Shown: positions 47,262 through 59,600 of the stretch, in pieces | Layout of the letters: each line of letters begins with the position of its first letter | Numbering within the stretch: position 1 is the stretch's first letter | From: Methylococcales bacterium | GTDB lineage: Bacteria > Pseudomonadota > Gammaproteobacteria > Methylococcales > Methylomonadaceae | Reading direction: 5' to 3' | Length of the DNA stretch: 64,000 nucleotides | Assembly (NCBI GenBank): GCA_026399095.1 | Contig: JAPLRP010000019.1 | Span: 62,001 to 126,000 of the forward strand | The notes under the pieces: model-generated | The model's input: only the letters and a program-made list of their open reading frames with translations | What the model was told of the DNA's origin: nothing | Database searches by the model: none | Made by a program: the position numbers and the translations under genes

Positions 47262-47276
47262 AGGATTTAAAGTACA

Positions 47277-47311
47277 AGGTTAAAGGTAATAGGTGCAAGG
47301 CTAAAGGCCTA
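47277..47311. repeat. Heptamer repeat (5 units) in the polA leader
   Basis: Five consecutive 7-base units on the plus strand, AGGTTAA, AGGTAAT, AGGTGCA, AGGCTAA and AGGCCTA. The first three match the hisH-leader repeat at 6781-6801 at 19 of 21 positions, and the distance to the start codon is similar (16 against 10 bases). Confidence 0.75.
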
Positions 47312-47396
47312 AAACCGGATTAAGTATTTTACCCCGTTCGCCGAGATTCATGAAGGGTTCAAAGCGCTTGCTTTGTGTTTCATTGCTTTAAGAGTG

Positions 47397-49505
47397 TTAA
47401 ATTTTACGTTCAACATCTATTATGTTGGGTAAACAACTTATTTTATTAAGAATTTGGCTTAGTTGATTGGTATCTTCAATCTGAATCGTTAAGTTTAGAG
47501 TGGCAGAAAAATCGGGTTGTGTATCCAACGCGGCGCTAAATATGTGGATTTTAGATTGCGCTAATACTTGTGAAACGTTATTTAATAAATTTTGTGAGCT
47601 AAAGGCATGAAGAATAATGGGCACCACATGGCTGGCTTTTTTATCTCCCCAAGCTACTGAAATGAGTTGATCTTGTTTTTCAATCGATAATTGTGTGATG
47701 TTTTTGCAGTCTATGCGGTGAACGGTAATGCCATTATGTTGTGAAATGTAACCGATAATGTCATCACCCAATACCGGTGAGCAGCAGTGAGCAAATGAAG
47801 TTTGTATATTATCAATGCCAGCAACAGAAACGACGGAATTTATTGATGTTTTTTTCAGAGGTACATTGGCAGGAGCTTCTTCCAGTTCCGGTATTTTTAA
47901 ATAACCGGCCAGTTGGCGACTGTTAATGTCGCTACGACCGATAGCTTCGAGTAACGCATCGGTATTGGGTTGTTTGAAAAAGCTAAGCATCTCGACCATG
48001 TTTAGCATTTTTAATCCCAGTCGCTTACTTTCCCTGTCCAGAAGTGCTTTGCCACGTACTATATTTTCTGTTTGCTGCTGATTTCTAAACCAGTTTTTTA
48101 CTCGACTAATGGCGCGCGATGATTTTAAATAACCCAGATTTGGATCTATCCAATTATGATTGGGCGCACTTTCTTTGGCGGTTAAAATTTCTATTTGCTC
48201 GCCAGATTTTAGCGTGTAAGTTAGCGGAACAATGCGGCCGTTTATTTTTGCTCCACGGCAACGATGACCAATTTCGGTATGAACAGCATAGGCAAAATCG
48301 AGCGGTGTAGAACCTTTAACTAGATCTATTAATTTACCGGCAGGCGTTAAGACATAGACTCTGTCGTTAAATAATTCACTACGGAAGTCATCAGTTAGTA
48401 CCTCATCATTCTGTTTTTCTTCCAGTAGCTTACGAAGTGTGGCAATGCTTTTTTCCATTGCCACAGACTGTTTACCGCCCTCTTTATAGGACCAGTGCGC
48501 GGCGACCCCGAGTTCAGCATAGTCGTGCATTTCTTGAGTGCGTATTTGCACCTCAATACGATTACCATCCGGGTCTAAGATAACAGTGTGCAGTGATTGA
48601 TAGCCATTTTCTTTTGGGTTGGCAATGTAGTCATCAAATTCTTTTGGAATATATTGCCATAAGCTATGAACCATACCCAAGACTGAATAGCACTGGGTTA
48701 GGTTGTCGACAATAACCCTTACCGCTAATAAGTCATAAAGTTGTTCTATGCCTAATTGTTTATGCTGCATTTTTTTCCAAATGCTGTAAATATGTTTGGG
48801 GCGACCATAACAAGCGCAGTTTAGATTTTCTTGAGTGAGGTGTTTTTGTAATAGCTCAATAAAGCCATTAATACAGTTTTCTCGCTGCATTCTATTTACA
48901 GCAAGTGATTTAGCAATTTGGCGATAGGTTTGTGGCTCTAAATACCTAAAAGCCATATCTTCAAGTTCCCACTTAAACTGATGTATACCTAGTCGATTGG
49001 CAATAGGTGCATATATATCGAGTGTTTCCTGCGCTATAAAATGGCGAAGCTCGTAAGATTCCTTGGGTAAATTCCGGAGTCGATGAATTCGATAAGCCAA
49101 TTTGATTAATACCGCCCTTACATCCTGCGTCATGGATAAAAGCATTCGCCGTAAGGTTTCAACTTCATTGGGTTTTTTGGTCATTTCTGGTGAATAAACC
49201 GTTAATGTATTCAGCCAGTTGACATCTTTTACCAATACCGCAATTGTTTCGCCAAACAATTCTTTGATGTCTGGATGGGGGCTTAACTCCAAGAGCCTCG
49301 GATCGCTTAAAATGGCCGCAAGTAGGGTTTTGAAGTCAACGTTGTAATCTTTTAAAATTTCAGCGACTTCAATTCCTTTGGGGCGATGATAATTTGGATC
49401 ATCGGGAATTTGTCCGATAATATTCAATGCACGTTGTAATGTCTCGTTTTCTTCAGTAGAGAAGTCGATTAAAAACGGCTTATTTGAATCAATCTTTTTT
49501 TGCAT
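47397..49505 (-). CDS. relA: GTP pyrophosphokinase RelA, (p)ppGpp synthetase I
   Basis: A 702-residue stringent-response synthetase activated by stalled ribosomes. The N-terminal region lacks the HD hydrolase motif (AAILSDPRLLEL stands in its place), so it is synthesis-only. The synthetase domain has YDLLAVRVIVD and the acidic EFDDY motif (289-293) that marks RelA rather than bifunctional SpoT. A TGS domain (about 390-455) and a C-terminal ACT domain follow. A zinc-finger-like CCSPVLGDDI segment is also present. It is minus-strand, upstream of polA and divergent from purC. Confidence 0.94.
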   Translation of the reverse strand: MQKKIDSNKPFLIDFSTEENETLQRALNIIGQIPDDPNYHRPKGIEVAEILKDYNVDFKTLLAAILSDPRLLELSPHPDIKELFGETIAVLVKDVNWLNTLTVYSPEMTKKPNEVETLRRMLLSMTQDVRAVLIKLAYRIHRLRNLPKESYELRHFIAQETLDIYAPIANRLGIHQFKWELEDMAFRYLEPQTYRQIAKSLAVNRMQRENCINGFIELLQKHLTQENLNCACYGRPKHIYSIWKKMQHKQLGIEQLYDLLAVRVIVDNLTQCYSVLGMVHSLWQYIPKEFDDYIANPKENGYQSLHTVILDPDGNRIEVQIRTQEMHDYAELGVAAHWSYKEGGKQSVAMEKSIATLRKLLEEKQNDEVLTDDFRSELFNDRVYVLTPAGKLIDLVKGSTPLDFAYAVHTEIGHRCRGAKINGRIVPLTYTLKSGEQIEILTAKESAPNHNWIDPNLGYLKSSRAISRVKNWFRNQQQTENIVRGKALLDRESKRLGLKMLNMVEMLSFFKQPNTDALLEAIGRSDINSRQLAGYLKIPELEEAPANVPLKKTSINSVVSVAGIDNIQTSFAHCCSPVLGDDIIGYISQHNGITVHRIDCKNITQLSIEKQDQLISVAWGDKKASHVVPIILHAFSSQNLLNNVSQVLAQSKIHIFSAALDTQPDFSATLNLTIQIEDTNQLSQILNKISCLPNIIDVERKI

Positions 49506-49871
49506 TTATTTATTTTAGACGATTACAGAAACTTGACAATCAAGAGGCGGATTGGTGACAAGTTCTGATAATTATTTATAAGGTTACTGTTCATGATGTA
49601 ATTCTAACGTGTAATATGATTAGTAGGGCTAATTAAAAATTAACAATTTTTTAAGGGTGGTTTTTAAGTATAGGTCTTTTATTCTCGCTATGGCCAAGAA
49701 GATAGGTTTATGGGTTATCAATCAAGTTCCTTGAATAATAATGATAAAATCATAATAATAGGCGATAGATATCATTAAATATATATTCTGAAAAGGACAA
49801 AAACCAGTGGGTTGTTTAAATCACTTGCAGGAAATCGCCTTAACTCTTATTTTAAAATCTAGCGAGGATTT
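49506..49871. other. Divergent intergenic region of 366 bases, relA/purC
   Basis: AT-rich DNA that should hold both promoters. No gene is seen. Possible -10-like sequences are abundant and I could not choose among them; no riboswitch-like or palindromic operator stood out. Confidence 0.5.
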
Positions 49872-50774
49872 ATGACTGCCCCAGAAGCTCTATACGAATC
49901 AACACTGTCTTCTTTAAAGCTTCGTGCACGAGGAAAAGTGCGTGATATATACGATATTGATGATAAGCATATGTTAATTGTGGCAACAGATCGGCTTTCT
50001 GCATTTGACGTTATATTGCCTGATCCAATACCGGGGAAAGGTCGTGTTTTAACACGTATTTCCAATTTTTGGTTTGCAAAGTTACATCATATTATGCCTA
50101 ATCATTTGTCGAATCTTACCTTAGAGGAGGTTTTGCCTAATGCCACTGAACGTGTCCAAGTTGAAGGGCGCGCCATTGTCGTTAAAATATTAAAGCCGTT
50201 ACCCGTTGAGGCTATAGTTCGAGGATATCTTATAGGGTCCGGTTGGAAAGATTATTTAAAGTCAGGTGAGGTGTGCGGTATTAAATTACCTCAGGGCTTG
50301 CAACAAGCGCAAGAATTACCTGAAGCCATTTATACGCCATCGACAAAAGCTGCCGTTGATGAGCATGATGAAAATGTCTCTTTTGAACAAACCGTCAAAT
50401 TAATGGGGCAAGATTTGGCTGAGCAAGTACGAGATGCTAGTTTGAAAATATACAAAGAAGCGGCAAGTTATGCGAAAGATCGGGGCATTATTATTGCCGA
50501 TACCAAATTTGAATTTGGCATTGATGATGCCGGTGTTTTACATCTGATTGATGAGGCTTTAACGCCCGACTCATCTAGATTTTGGCCGGCGGATCAGTAT
50601 CGGCTAGGAATTAGCCCTCCAAGTTTTGATAAGCAGTATATACGAGATTATCTGGAAACACTGGATTGGGATAAAACTGCCCCAGGCCCTTTATTGCCAA
50701 AGGAGGTAACTGCATTCTGTGCTGAAAAATACCGCGAAGCAGAAGTTAGATTAACTCAAGAGACGTTAAACTAA
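49872..50774 (+). CDS. purC: SAICAR synthase
   Basis: PurC joins CAIR and aspartate in purine synthesis. The 300-residue protein is the longer form seen in many non-enteric Gammaproteobacteria and yeast. Motifs are [10 protein letters not shown] at the ATP site, IDRLSAFDV-like [20 protein letters not shown], and DTKFEFG with [12 protein letters not shown] near the C-terminus. The ATG at 49872 follows GCGAGGATTT. It is transcribed toward the atp operon, but a strong promoter and 343 bases separate the two. Confidence 0.97.
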   Translation: MTAPEALYESTLSSLKLRARGKVRDIYDIDDKHMLIVATDRLSAFDVILPDPIPGKGRVLTRISNFWFAKLHHIMPNHLSNLTLEEVLPNATERVQVEGRAIVVKILKPLPVEAIVRGYLIGSGWKDYLKSGEVCGIKLPQGLQQAQELPEAIYTPSTKAAVDEHDENVSFEQTVKLMGQDLAEQVRDASLKIYKEAASYAKDRGIIIADTKFEFGIDDAGVLHLIDEALTPDSSRFWPADQYRLGISPPSFDKQYIRDYLETLDWDKTAPGPLLPKEVTAFCAEKYREAEVRLTQETLN

Positions 50775-51044
50775 ATCAATTTTTTTGAATGGTTATAGTG
50801 ATGATCAAGAGATCAGTTAGTTAATAGAGTTTCTAAGAGGCAGTTGTTTAGCGGCAAAAGTCAGGATATTAAGTTTATAGGGAAAAGGTAAAAACTTAAT
50901 AATTAAGTGGTTATTTGAAGGCCAAGCTCTATTGATAGGTTTGTGGCTTTCTTTTCAGAAAAACTTGTGTAAGATAGTGCCTTATGGGATCAAAATGAAT
51001 TACAACTTGGTTATAAGTGCTCTGAATAGATATAAACTTGCGAG

Positions 51045-51058
51045 TTGATTTCAATCAA
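51045..51058. promoter_or_regulatory. FNR/ANR-type box upstream of the atp operon
   Basis: TTGATTTCAATCAA matches the FNR consensus TTGAT-N4-ATCAA exactly and is embedded in a 16-base inverted repeat, 51044-51059. Its centre is about 42-45 bases before the predicted transcription start, near the usual place for class II activation. Confidence 0.6.
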
Positions 51059-51060
51059 CC

Positions 51061-51089
51061 TTGATTTAATTATGTCCGCTAGATATAAT
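51061..51089 (+). promoter_or_regulatory. Sigma-70 promoter of the atp operon
   Basis: A -35 TTGATT (51061-51066) and a perfect -10 TATAAT (51084-51089) are spaced by 17 bases. Transcription should start near 51096, giving a leader of about 22 bases before the GTG at 51118. Confidence 0.75.
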
Positions 51090-51117
51090 CTTCAAGCTAA
51101 TAAGTTTGGAGAGTTCG

Positions 51118-51477
51118 GTGATCAGTAGAAAAGACTCTACTGTCAGTAAGATTCTAAGTTATCAAATCCTGATAATATTAATAATCACTGCTGGCTTTGG
51201 CTTTGCAGGAGGATGGTATAAAGGATTTTCATGTTTATTAGGTGGGGTAGCCGCGTTTATTCCCAACTTATACTTTGCATTAAAAATTTACAAAGCTTCC
51301 GGGCAACCAGCACGTAAGATTGTCAATTCCTTTTATGCGGGAGAATCAGGAAAATTATTATTAACAGCCGGTTTGTTCATAATGATATTTAACGTCCCGA
51401 ACATAGAAATATTACCGCTGTTAGTGGGATATATAACAGCATTATCAGTTTTTTGGTTCGCGCTATTGATGCGTTAA
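51118..51477 (+). CDS. atpI: ATP synthase protein I
   Basis: AtpI is a small membrane protein that assists assembly of the c-ring. The 119-residue product has four hydrophobic helices and the family features GGWYKGFSCLLGGVAAFIPNLYFA and KIVNSFYAGESGKLLLTA. I chose GTG 51118, four bases after GGAGAG; TTG 51106 is in frame but would leave almost no leader given the promoter at 51061-51089. It is first in atpIBEFHAGDC. Sequence is weakly conserved in this family, but position makes the call firm. Confidence 0.88.
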   Translation: MISRKDSTVSKILSYQILIILIITAGFGFAGGWYKGFSCLLGGVAAFIPNLYFALKIYKASGQPARKIVNSFYAGESGKLLLTAGLFIMIFNVPNIEILPLLVGYITALSVFWFALLMR

Positions 51478-52278
<801 letters not shown>

Positions 52279-52312
52279 TTATTGTTTAACCGTTTTTTTA
52301 TCACTTTATTAA

Positions 52313-52615
<303 letters not shown>

Positions 52616-52654
52616 TAGCACTTTCGTGTTTAATAGCAACAAGAGGAACGCATC

Positions 52655-53128
52655 GTGAGTATCAATGCTACTCTGATTGGGCAAATGATTACCTTTGCAC
52701 TTCTGGTATGGTTTACCATGAAGTACATTTGGCCTCCTTTATTTGACTCTTTAGAAGAACGTAAAAAGAAAATTGCCGATGGTTTGGCTGCTGCCGAGAA
52801 AGGTCAGGAAGAAATTATTCTGGCTGAGAAAAGAGCCAAGGGCGTTTTAAAAGAAGCTAAAGAACAATCTTCAGAGATTGTTACCTTGGCCCAAAAACGT
52901 GCAAATGAAATTGTTGAAGAATCAAAAGACACCGCCAAGAAAGAAGGTGAGCGATTGATTGTTGCAGCAAAGGCGCAGATTGAGCAGGAAATTCAGCAAG
53001 CTAAAGAAGGCTTGCGTCAAGAAGTGGCTGATTTGGCATTAAGTGCTGCAGAACAGATTTTGGGTGCAGAAATTGATAAAGCCAAGCACCAAGATATTGT
53101 TAGCAAAGTCTCTAATCAACTAGGTTAA
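52655..53128 (+). CDS. atpF: ATP synthase subunit b
   Basis: The peripheral-stalk subunit. The 157-residue protein has one N-terminal membrane helix ([22 protein letters not shown]) and a long, charged coiled coil from about residue 30 to the end. The start is GTG at 52655, preceded by AAGAGGAAC. Length matches the bacterial b subunit. Confidence 0.96.
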   Translation: MSINATLIGQMITFALLVWFTMKYIWPPLFDSLEERKKKIADGLAAAEKGQEEIILAEKRAKGVLKEAKEQSSEIVTLAQKRANEIVEESKDTAKKEGERLIVAAKAQIEQEIQQAKEGLRQEVADLALSAAEQILGAEIDKAKHQDIVSKVSNQLG

Positions 53129-53133
53129 GCATA

Positions 53134-53667
53134 ATGAGCGAACTGGCAACATTAGCAAGGCCTTACGCAGCGGCAGTGTTTAAAAGAGCCAAGGAAACTG
53201 ATGCGACTGTTAAGTGGTCGCAAAGTTTGGCTTTTATGTCGGCTGTCCTTAAGAATGAAGATATTTCTGTTGTAATTGATAACCCTAAAGTTAACAAAGA
53301 AAGGTTATCAGCACTTATGCTGGATATTTGCCAAGAGCACGTTAATGAAGAAAATGAAAATTTTCTAAAATTACTGGTTCATAACAATCGGTTAACCTTA
53401 TTGCCTACCATTACGAAGCTTTTTGAAGCTTATAAAGCGGAAGATGAGGGTTATATCGAGGTTGAAGTATTAACTGCTTATGCCTTGTCAAAAGAAGCAA
53501 AGCAAAGTTTTACCGCAACATTGGAAAAGACCCTGGGCAAAAAAATCCTTATGAATGTAGCCGTGGATAAGTCATTAATTGGTGGCGTTCTCGTACGAGC
53601 AGGCGACAGAGTAATTGACGGTTCTATTAAAGGCCGGCTTCAACACATGCAAAAAGCGCTACAGTGA
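53134..53667 (+). CDS. atpH: ATP synthase subunit delta
   Basis: Delta links the F1 head to the peripheral stalk. The 177-residue protein begins [17 protein letters not shown], the typical N-terminal helical domain, and ends with the conserved [23 protein letters not shown]. It starts six bases after atpF and is followed closely by atpA. Confidence 0.96.
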   Translation: MSELATLARPYAAAVFKRAKETDATVKWSQSLAFMSAVLKNEDISVVIDNPKVNKERLSALMLDICQEHVNEENENFLKLLVHNNRLTLLPTITKLFEAYKAEDEGYIEVEVLTAYALSKEAKQSFTATLEKTLGKKILMNVAVDKSLIGGVLVRAGDRVIDGSIKGRLQHMQKALQ

Positions 53668-53683
53668 AAGTGAGAAAAAGCAC

Positions 53684-55225
53684 ATGCAATTAAATCCATC
53701 TGAAATAAGTGATCTGATTAAAAAGAAGATCGAAAACTTCGACTTAAGTGCCGAAGCGCATACAGAAGGTACCGTAGTCAGTGTGACTGACGGTATTGTA
53801 AGAGTACATGGTCTATCTGAAGCTATGCAAGGTGAGATGCTTGAATTCCCGGGCAACACCTTTGGGATGGCACTAAATCTTGAAAGAGATTCAGTGGGTG
53901 TGGTGATATTAGGTTCTTATCAGCATATCACTGAAGGTGATACCGTAAAATGTACCGGAAAAATTTTGGAAGTACCTGTTGGTGAGGCATTACTGGGGCG
54001 TGTAGTTGACGCACTGGGGAACCCAATTGACGGTAAAGGTGCTATAGATACCACCGAAACGGCACCTATTGAAAAAATCGCACCGGGTGTAATTGCACGC
54101 CAGTCTGTTGATCAGCCCGTACAATTGGGTTTAAAATCAATCGATGCGATGATTCCAGTCGGTCGTGGACAGCGTGAGTTGATTATTGGTGATAGACAAA
54201 CTGGTAAAACAGCTATTGCGATTGATGCCATCATTAATCAAAAAGGTACAGGCATTAAATGTATCTATGTGGCTATCGGTCAAAAACGGTCTTCTATTGC
54301 CAACGTCGTTCGTAAATTGGAAGAGCACGGTGCAATGGCTCATACCATTATTGTTGCTGCATCAGCGTCTGAATCTGCTGCACTTCAATTTATAGCACCT
54401 TACACAGGTTGTTCAATGGGTGAATTCTTCAGAGATCGTGGCGAAGATGCACTTATCATTTATGATGATTTAACCAAACAAGCATGGGCTTATCGCCAAG
54501 TATCCTTGTTGTTACGCCGTCCGCCAGGTCGTGAAGCATATCCAGGTGACGTATTTTATTTACATTCCCGTTTGTTGGAAAGAGCCTCACGTATTAACGC
54601 GGCTGAAGTTGAAAAACTGACTGGCGGTAAAGTAAAAGGTAAAACGGGTTCGTTAACAGCATTGCCAATTATTGAAACTCAAGGTGGTGACGTATCTGCA
54701 TTCGTGCCGACTAATGTTATTTCAATTACCGATGGCCAGATATTCTTGGAAAGTAACTTGTTTAACTCAGGTATCCGTCCTGCTGTAAATGCAGGCTTGT
54801 CTGTATCTCGAGTCGGTGGTGCAGCACAAACAAAGATCATCAAGAAGTTAGGTGGTGGTACACGTTTGGATTTGGCGCAGTATCGTGAGTTAGCCGCATT
54901 TGCCCAGTTCGCTTCAGATTTGGATGAAAGTACACGTAAGCAAATTGAACGTGGCCAACGTGTTACTGAATTAATGAAGCAAAATCAATATTCACCCATG
55001 TCAGTTGCTCAAATGGCTGTCTCATTGTTTGCCGCTAATGAAGGTTTCCTTGATAGCGTAGAAGTTAACAAGGTACTTGATTTTGAAGCTGCTTTACAGT
55101 TGTACATGAAATCAGAACATTCTGAATTAATGAACAACATTAATGCAACTGGCGATTTTAGTAATGAAATAAGCAGTGGAATAAGAGCTGCAATTGAAAC
55201 TTTCATTAATACTCATAGTTGGTAA
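53684..55225 (+). CDS. atpA: ATP synthase subunit alpha
   Basis: The non-catalytic nucleotide-binding F1 subunit, 513 residues. P-loop GDRQTGKTA is near residue 170, with the [17 protein letters not shown] Walker B region and [16 protein letters not shown] near 375. ATG 53684 sits after TGAGAAAAAGCAC and gives the known start [13 protein letters not shown]; a longer frame reaching into atpH was rejected. Confidence 0.98.
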   Translation: MQLNPSEISDLIKKKIENFDLSAEAHTEGTVVSVTDGIVRVHGLSEAMQGEMLEFPGNTFGMALNLERDSVGVVILGSYQHITEGDTVKCTGKILEVPVGEALLGRVVDALGNPIDGKGAIDTTETAPIEKIAPGVIARQSVDQPVQLGLKSIDAMIPVGRGQRELIIGDRQTGKTAIAIDAIINQKGTGIKCIYVAIGQKRSSIANVVRKLEEHGAMAHTIIVAASASESAALQFIAPYTGCSMGEFFRDRGEDALIIYDDLTKQAWAYRQVSLLLRRPPGREAYPGDVFYLHSRLLERASRINAAEVEKLTGGKVKGKTGSLTALPIIETQGGDVSAFVPTNVISITDGQIFLESNLFNSGIRPAVNAGLSVSRVGGAAQTKIIKKLGGGTRLDLAQYRELAAFAQFASDLDESTRKQIERGQRVTELMKQNQYSPMSVAQMAVSLFAANEGFLDSVEVNKVLDFEAALQLYMKSEHSELMNNINATGDFSNEISSGIRAAIETFINTHSW

Positions 55226-55237
55226 AAGGGTCTTCAA

Positions 55238-56101
55238 ATGGCTGTTGGTAAAGAAATACGCACAAAGATCGCGAGTATCAAGAATACTCAAAAGATCACT
55301 CGGGCAATGGAGATGGTTGCTGCGAGTAAAATGCGTAAAACAAAAGACAGAATGCAGGCAACAAGGCCCTATTCTAAAAAGATTGGCAAGATCATTAAAC
55401 ATTTGGCACAGGCTAATCCAGAGTACAAACACCCTTATCTAGTTGTAAGAGATGTAAAGAGGGTAGGAATTATTTTGGTAAGCTCTGATAGAGGCTTGTG
55501 CGGCGGACTGAATTCAAATTTATTCAGAAAGACGTTAAGCCACTTAGTGCAATGGGATAACGCAAATGTTGAAGTTGATGTTTGTACCATAGGGACAAAG
55601 GCTTTTGGTTTTTTTGGTAATCTTAAAGTAAATTTAGTCGGTCAGGTTTCCAAATTGGGTGACGCTCCGCACCTAAGTGACATAGTCGGCGTCATTAGAA
55701 TAATGCTGGATGCCTACTTGGAAGGCAGAATCGATGAATTGTATATAGTTAGTAATGAATTCGTAAATACCATGACGCAACGACCGACTGTTGAACAGTT
55801 GCTTCCTGTAGTGGCTTGTGAACTCGACGAAAACTTGAATGGTCATTGGGATTATATTTATGAACCTGACGCTAAAGAGGTTTTGGATAATCTTTTGACT
55901 CGTTTCATTGAATCCAAAGTTTACCAAGGTCTGGTCGAAAATAATGCCTGTGAACAGGCAGCCAGAATGGTGGCTATGAAGAGTGCTTCGGATAACGCAG
56001 GCAATCTTATCAGTGAGTTGCAATTGATTTATAACAAAGCTAGACAGGCTGCAATTACTCAGGAAATTTCAGAAATTGTTGCCGGTGCCGCCGCTGTTTA
56101 A
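55238..56101 (+). CDS. atpG: ATP synthase subunit gamma
   Basis: The central rotor shaft, 287 residues. It has the N-terminal helix [20 protein letters not shown], the [13 protein letters not shown] segment, and the C-terminal helix that enters the head, with [21 protein letters not shown] at the end. It lies between atpA and atpD with normal spacing. Confidence 0.97.
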   Translation: MAVGKEIRTKIASIKNTQKITRAMEMVAASKMRKTKDRMQATRPYSKKIGKIIKHLAQANPEYKHPYLVVRDVKRVGIILVSSDRGLCGGLNSNLFRKTLSHLVQWDNANVEVDVCTIGTKAFGFFGNLKVNLVGQVSKLGDAPHLSDIVGVIRIMLDAYLEGRIDELYIVSNEFVNTMTQRPTVEQLLPVVACELDENLNGHWDYIYEPDAKEVLDNLLTRFIESKVYQGLVENNACEQAARMVAMKSASDNAGNLISELQLIYNKARQAAITQEISEIVAGAAAV

Positions 56102-56157
56102 TTCGGTAGGGATAGGTTTTTCTGTCCAATGGTTCAGGGCAACAAGGGTAATCATAA

Positions 56158-57594
<1,437 letters not shown>

Positions 57595-57646
57595 TAAGTG
57601 CATCTCCCTGCCTGGCGGTTGGGAGATTATTGATACAGGTAAAAAA

Positions 57647-58069
57647 ATGACCATGACCGTACATGTAGACATCGTAAGTGCAGAAAAGGAGATATTTTCC
57701 GGATTGGCCGAAATGGTATTTGCTCCAGCTGAACTTGGCGAAGTGGGTATATCGCCTCGGCATGCCCCGTTAATAACAAAGCTTAATGCTGGAGAAGTTC
57801 GTGTAAAGGTTAGTGCTAGCGAAAGTTATCCCTTTTTTATATCCGGTGGACTTTTAGAAGTTCAACCTCATTTGGTGACTATTTTGGCTGACACAGCAAT
57901 CAGAGCCAATGATATTGACGAAGCGGCTGCATTGGATGCCAAAGCTAAAGCAGAAGAAGCACTGACTGATAAATCAGGTAAAATTGATTATGCGACTGCG
58001 CAGTCTCAATTGTCACAGGCTGTCATGCAATTAAGAACTTTGGACAGGTTTAGAAAGCGTGGTGGATAA
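57647..58069 (+). CDS. atpC: ATP synthase subunit epsilon
   Basis: Epsilon couples and regulates F1. The 140-residue protein has the N-terminal beta-barrel (VHVDIVSAEKEIFSGLAEMVFAPAELGEVGI, RHAPLITKLNAGEV) and the C-terminal two-helix hairpin from about residue 90, which can inhibit ATP hydrolysis. ATG 57647 or 57653 could start it. A strong terminator follows. Confidence 0.96.
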   Translation: MTMTVHVDIVSAEKEIFSGLAEMVFAPAELGEVGISPRHAPLITKLNAGEVRVKVSASESYPFFISGGLLEVQPHLVTILADTAIRANDIDEAAALDAKAKAEEALTDKSGKIDYATAQSQLSQAVMQLRTLDRFRKRGG

Positions 58070-58123
58070 CAATAGAGTAGTTCTATTGTTTTAGTAAGCT
58101 AACGAAGTCTATAAAATTTAATT

Positions 58124-58163
58124 AAAAGCCCGATAACGTAAACTACGCTATCGGGCTTTTTTT
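58124..58163 (+). terminator. Rho-independent terminator of the atp operon
   Basis: AAAAGCCCGATA pairs with TATCGGGCTTTT; the loop side can extend the stem further with one mismatch. Seven T end the structure. It lies 54 bases after atpC and 17 before glmU, so glmU needs its own promoter or read-through. Confidence 0.9.
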
Positions 58164-58180
58164 GTTTAACGGAAACTGAT

Positions 58181-59548
58181 ATGAAAATTACGACTATTAT
58201 TCTTGCAGCCGGTAAAGGCACGCGTATGCGTTCTGAGTTACCCAAAATTTTGCATAAAATTGCAAACAAAACATTGCTACAACATGTTTATGACATGAGC
58301 TACCAGCTCAGTAATAATGCCATTAAAATTGTATATGGTCATGGAGCAGACTTGGTAAGGGACACATTAAAGGCTTTAGCTGTCGATTGGATTGAGCAAA
58401 AACAGCAGTTAGGAACGGGCCATGCGGTTATGCAGGTTAGTGATCAAATTGCGAATACCGATATTGTTTTAATTCTTTATGCTGATGTCCCTTTATTAAA
58501 GCTGGCTACAGTAAAGCAATTAATCGCAAATGTTAATGATCAATCACTGGCGTTATTGACAGTTAATCTTATAAATCCAACTGGCTACGGCAGAATAGTA
58601 AGGAGTGATTCTGGACAAGTAACGAAAATTGTCGAGGAAAAAGATGCTTCAGCTACAGAAAAACTAATTAATGAAGGCAATACTGGCATTATGGCAGTGC
58701 AAGGAAAATTCTTAAAAAAATGGTTAAACCAGTTAAATAATAAGAATGCACAAGGTGAATATTATTTAACGGATATTATTGAAATGGCGGTTGCTGATGG
58801 CTTTAATGTTTTAACCAGTCAGCCTGAATCAGTTGATGAAGTATTAGGTGTTAATAATCGCCTCCAGCTTAGTCACTTGGAGCGTGTTTATCAACAAGAG
58901 CAGGCTGAAATATTAATGGAACAAGGTGTTACTTTAATTGACCCTACCCGCTTTGATCTAAGAGGAACAATAGAGCACTTGGGGATTGATATAGTTATTG
59001 ATGTCAATGTCATTATTGAGGGAAAAAACAGTATCGGCAATAACGTTAAAATAGGTGCGAATACACATATAAAAGATTCCATAATTAACGATAACGTAGA
59101 AATTCTTGCTAACTGTATCATAGAAAATGCAGTTGTAGGGCAGGGGAGTAAAGTCGGGCCTTATGCTAGGCTTCGTCCTGAGACAGTTTTAGCAGAAAAT
59201 GTACATATCGGAAATTTTGTTGAGATTAAAAAATCATCGGTAGCCGCATTTAGTAAAATAAATCATTTAAGCTATATTGGTGATAGTACAGTTGGTTCAA
59301 AAGTTAATATTGGAGCTGGAACCATTACTTGTAATTATGATGGGGTGAACAAATTTAGAACCATTATTGAAGATGGTGCCTTCATTGGTTCGGATACCCA
59401 ATTGGTCGCTCCGGTAACCATTGGTAAAAATGCTACAATTGGAGCAGGGTCAACAATCACTCGAAACAGTCCCGAGAATCAACTGACCTTAAGCAGAGTC
59501 AAGCAAGTTTCTCTCGCTGGTTGGCAGCGACCGGTTAAACACGAGTAA
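58181..59548 (+). CDS. glmU: Bifunctional GlmU, GlcNAc-1-P uridyltransferase / GlcN-1-P acetyltransferase
   Basis: GlmU makes UDP-GlcNAc, used for peptidoglycan, lipid A and here probably the WbpM branch. The 455-residue protein has the N-terminal pyrophosphorylase domain (ILAAGKGTRMRSELPKILH, then LYADVPLL and GNTGIM) and a C-terminal left-handed beta helix with SYIGDSTVGSKVNIGAGTITCNYDG and a final LTLSRVKQV. It directly follows the atp terminator, as in E. coli. Confidence 0.98.
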   Translation: MKITTIILAAGKGTRMRSELPKILHKIANKTLLQHVYDMSYQLSNNAIKIVYGHGADLVRDTLKALAVDWIEQKQQLGTGHAVMQVSDQIANTDIVLILYADVPLLKLATVKQLIANVNDQSLALLTVNLINPTGYGRIVRSDSGQVTKIVEEKDASATEKLINEGNTGIMAVQGKFLKKWLNQLNNKNAQGEYYLTDIIEMAVADGFNVLTSQPESVDEVLGVNNRLQLSHLERVYQQEQAEILMEQGVTLIDPTRFDLRGTIEHLGIDIVIDVNVIIEGKNSIGNNVKIGANTHIKDSIINDNVEILANCIIENAVVGQGSKVGPYARLRPETVLAENVHIGNFVEIKKSSVAAFSKINHLSYIGDSTVGSKVNIGAGTITCNYDGVNKFRTIIEDGAFIGSDTQLVAPVTIGKNATIGAGSTITRNSPENQLTLSRVKQVSLAGWQRPVKHE

Positions 59549-59600
59549 ATGGAAGCAGGACATAGTGTAGTGTCTGAAATAATTACCGAGGAATATTAAT

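Larger units (their letters stand above)
50775..51117. other. Intergenic region purC-atpI, 343 bases
   Basis: No gene is seen. The right-hand end holds a well-formed sigma-70 promoter (51061-51089) and an FNR-type palindrome (51045-51058). No clear terminator for purC is visible. Confidence 0.6.

Noticed and set aside
47350-47396. CAAAGC/GCTTTG hairpin as relA terminator
   Set aside because: Six base pairs and no T-run in the minus direction; not convincing.
51106-51117. TTG start for atpI
   Set aside because: It would leave a leader of only about ten bases after the promoter and has no ribosome-binding site; GTG 51118 follows GGAGAG.
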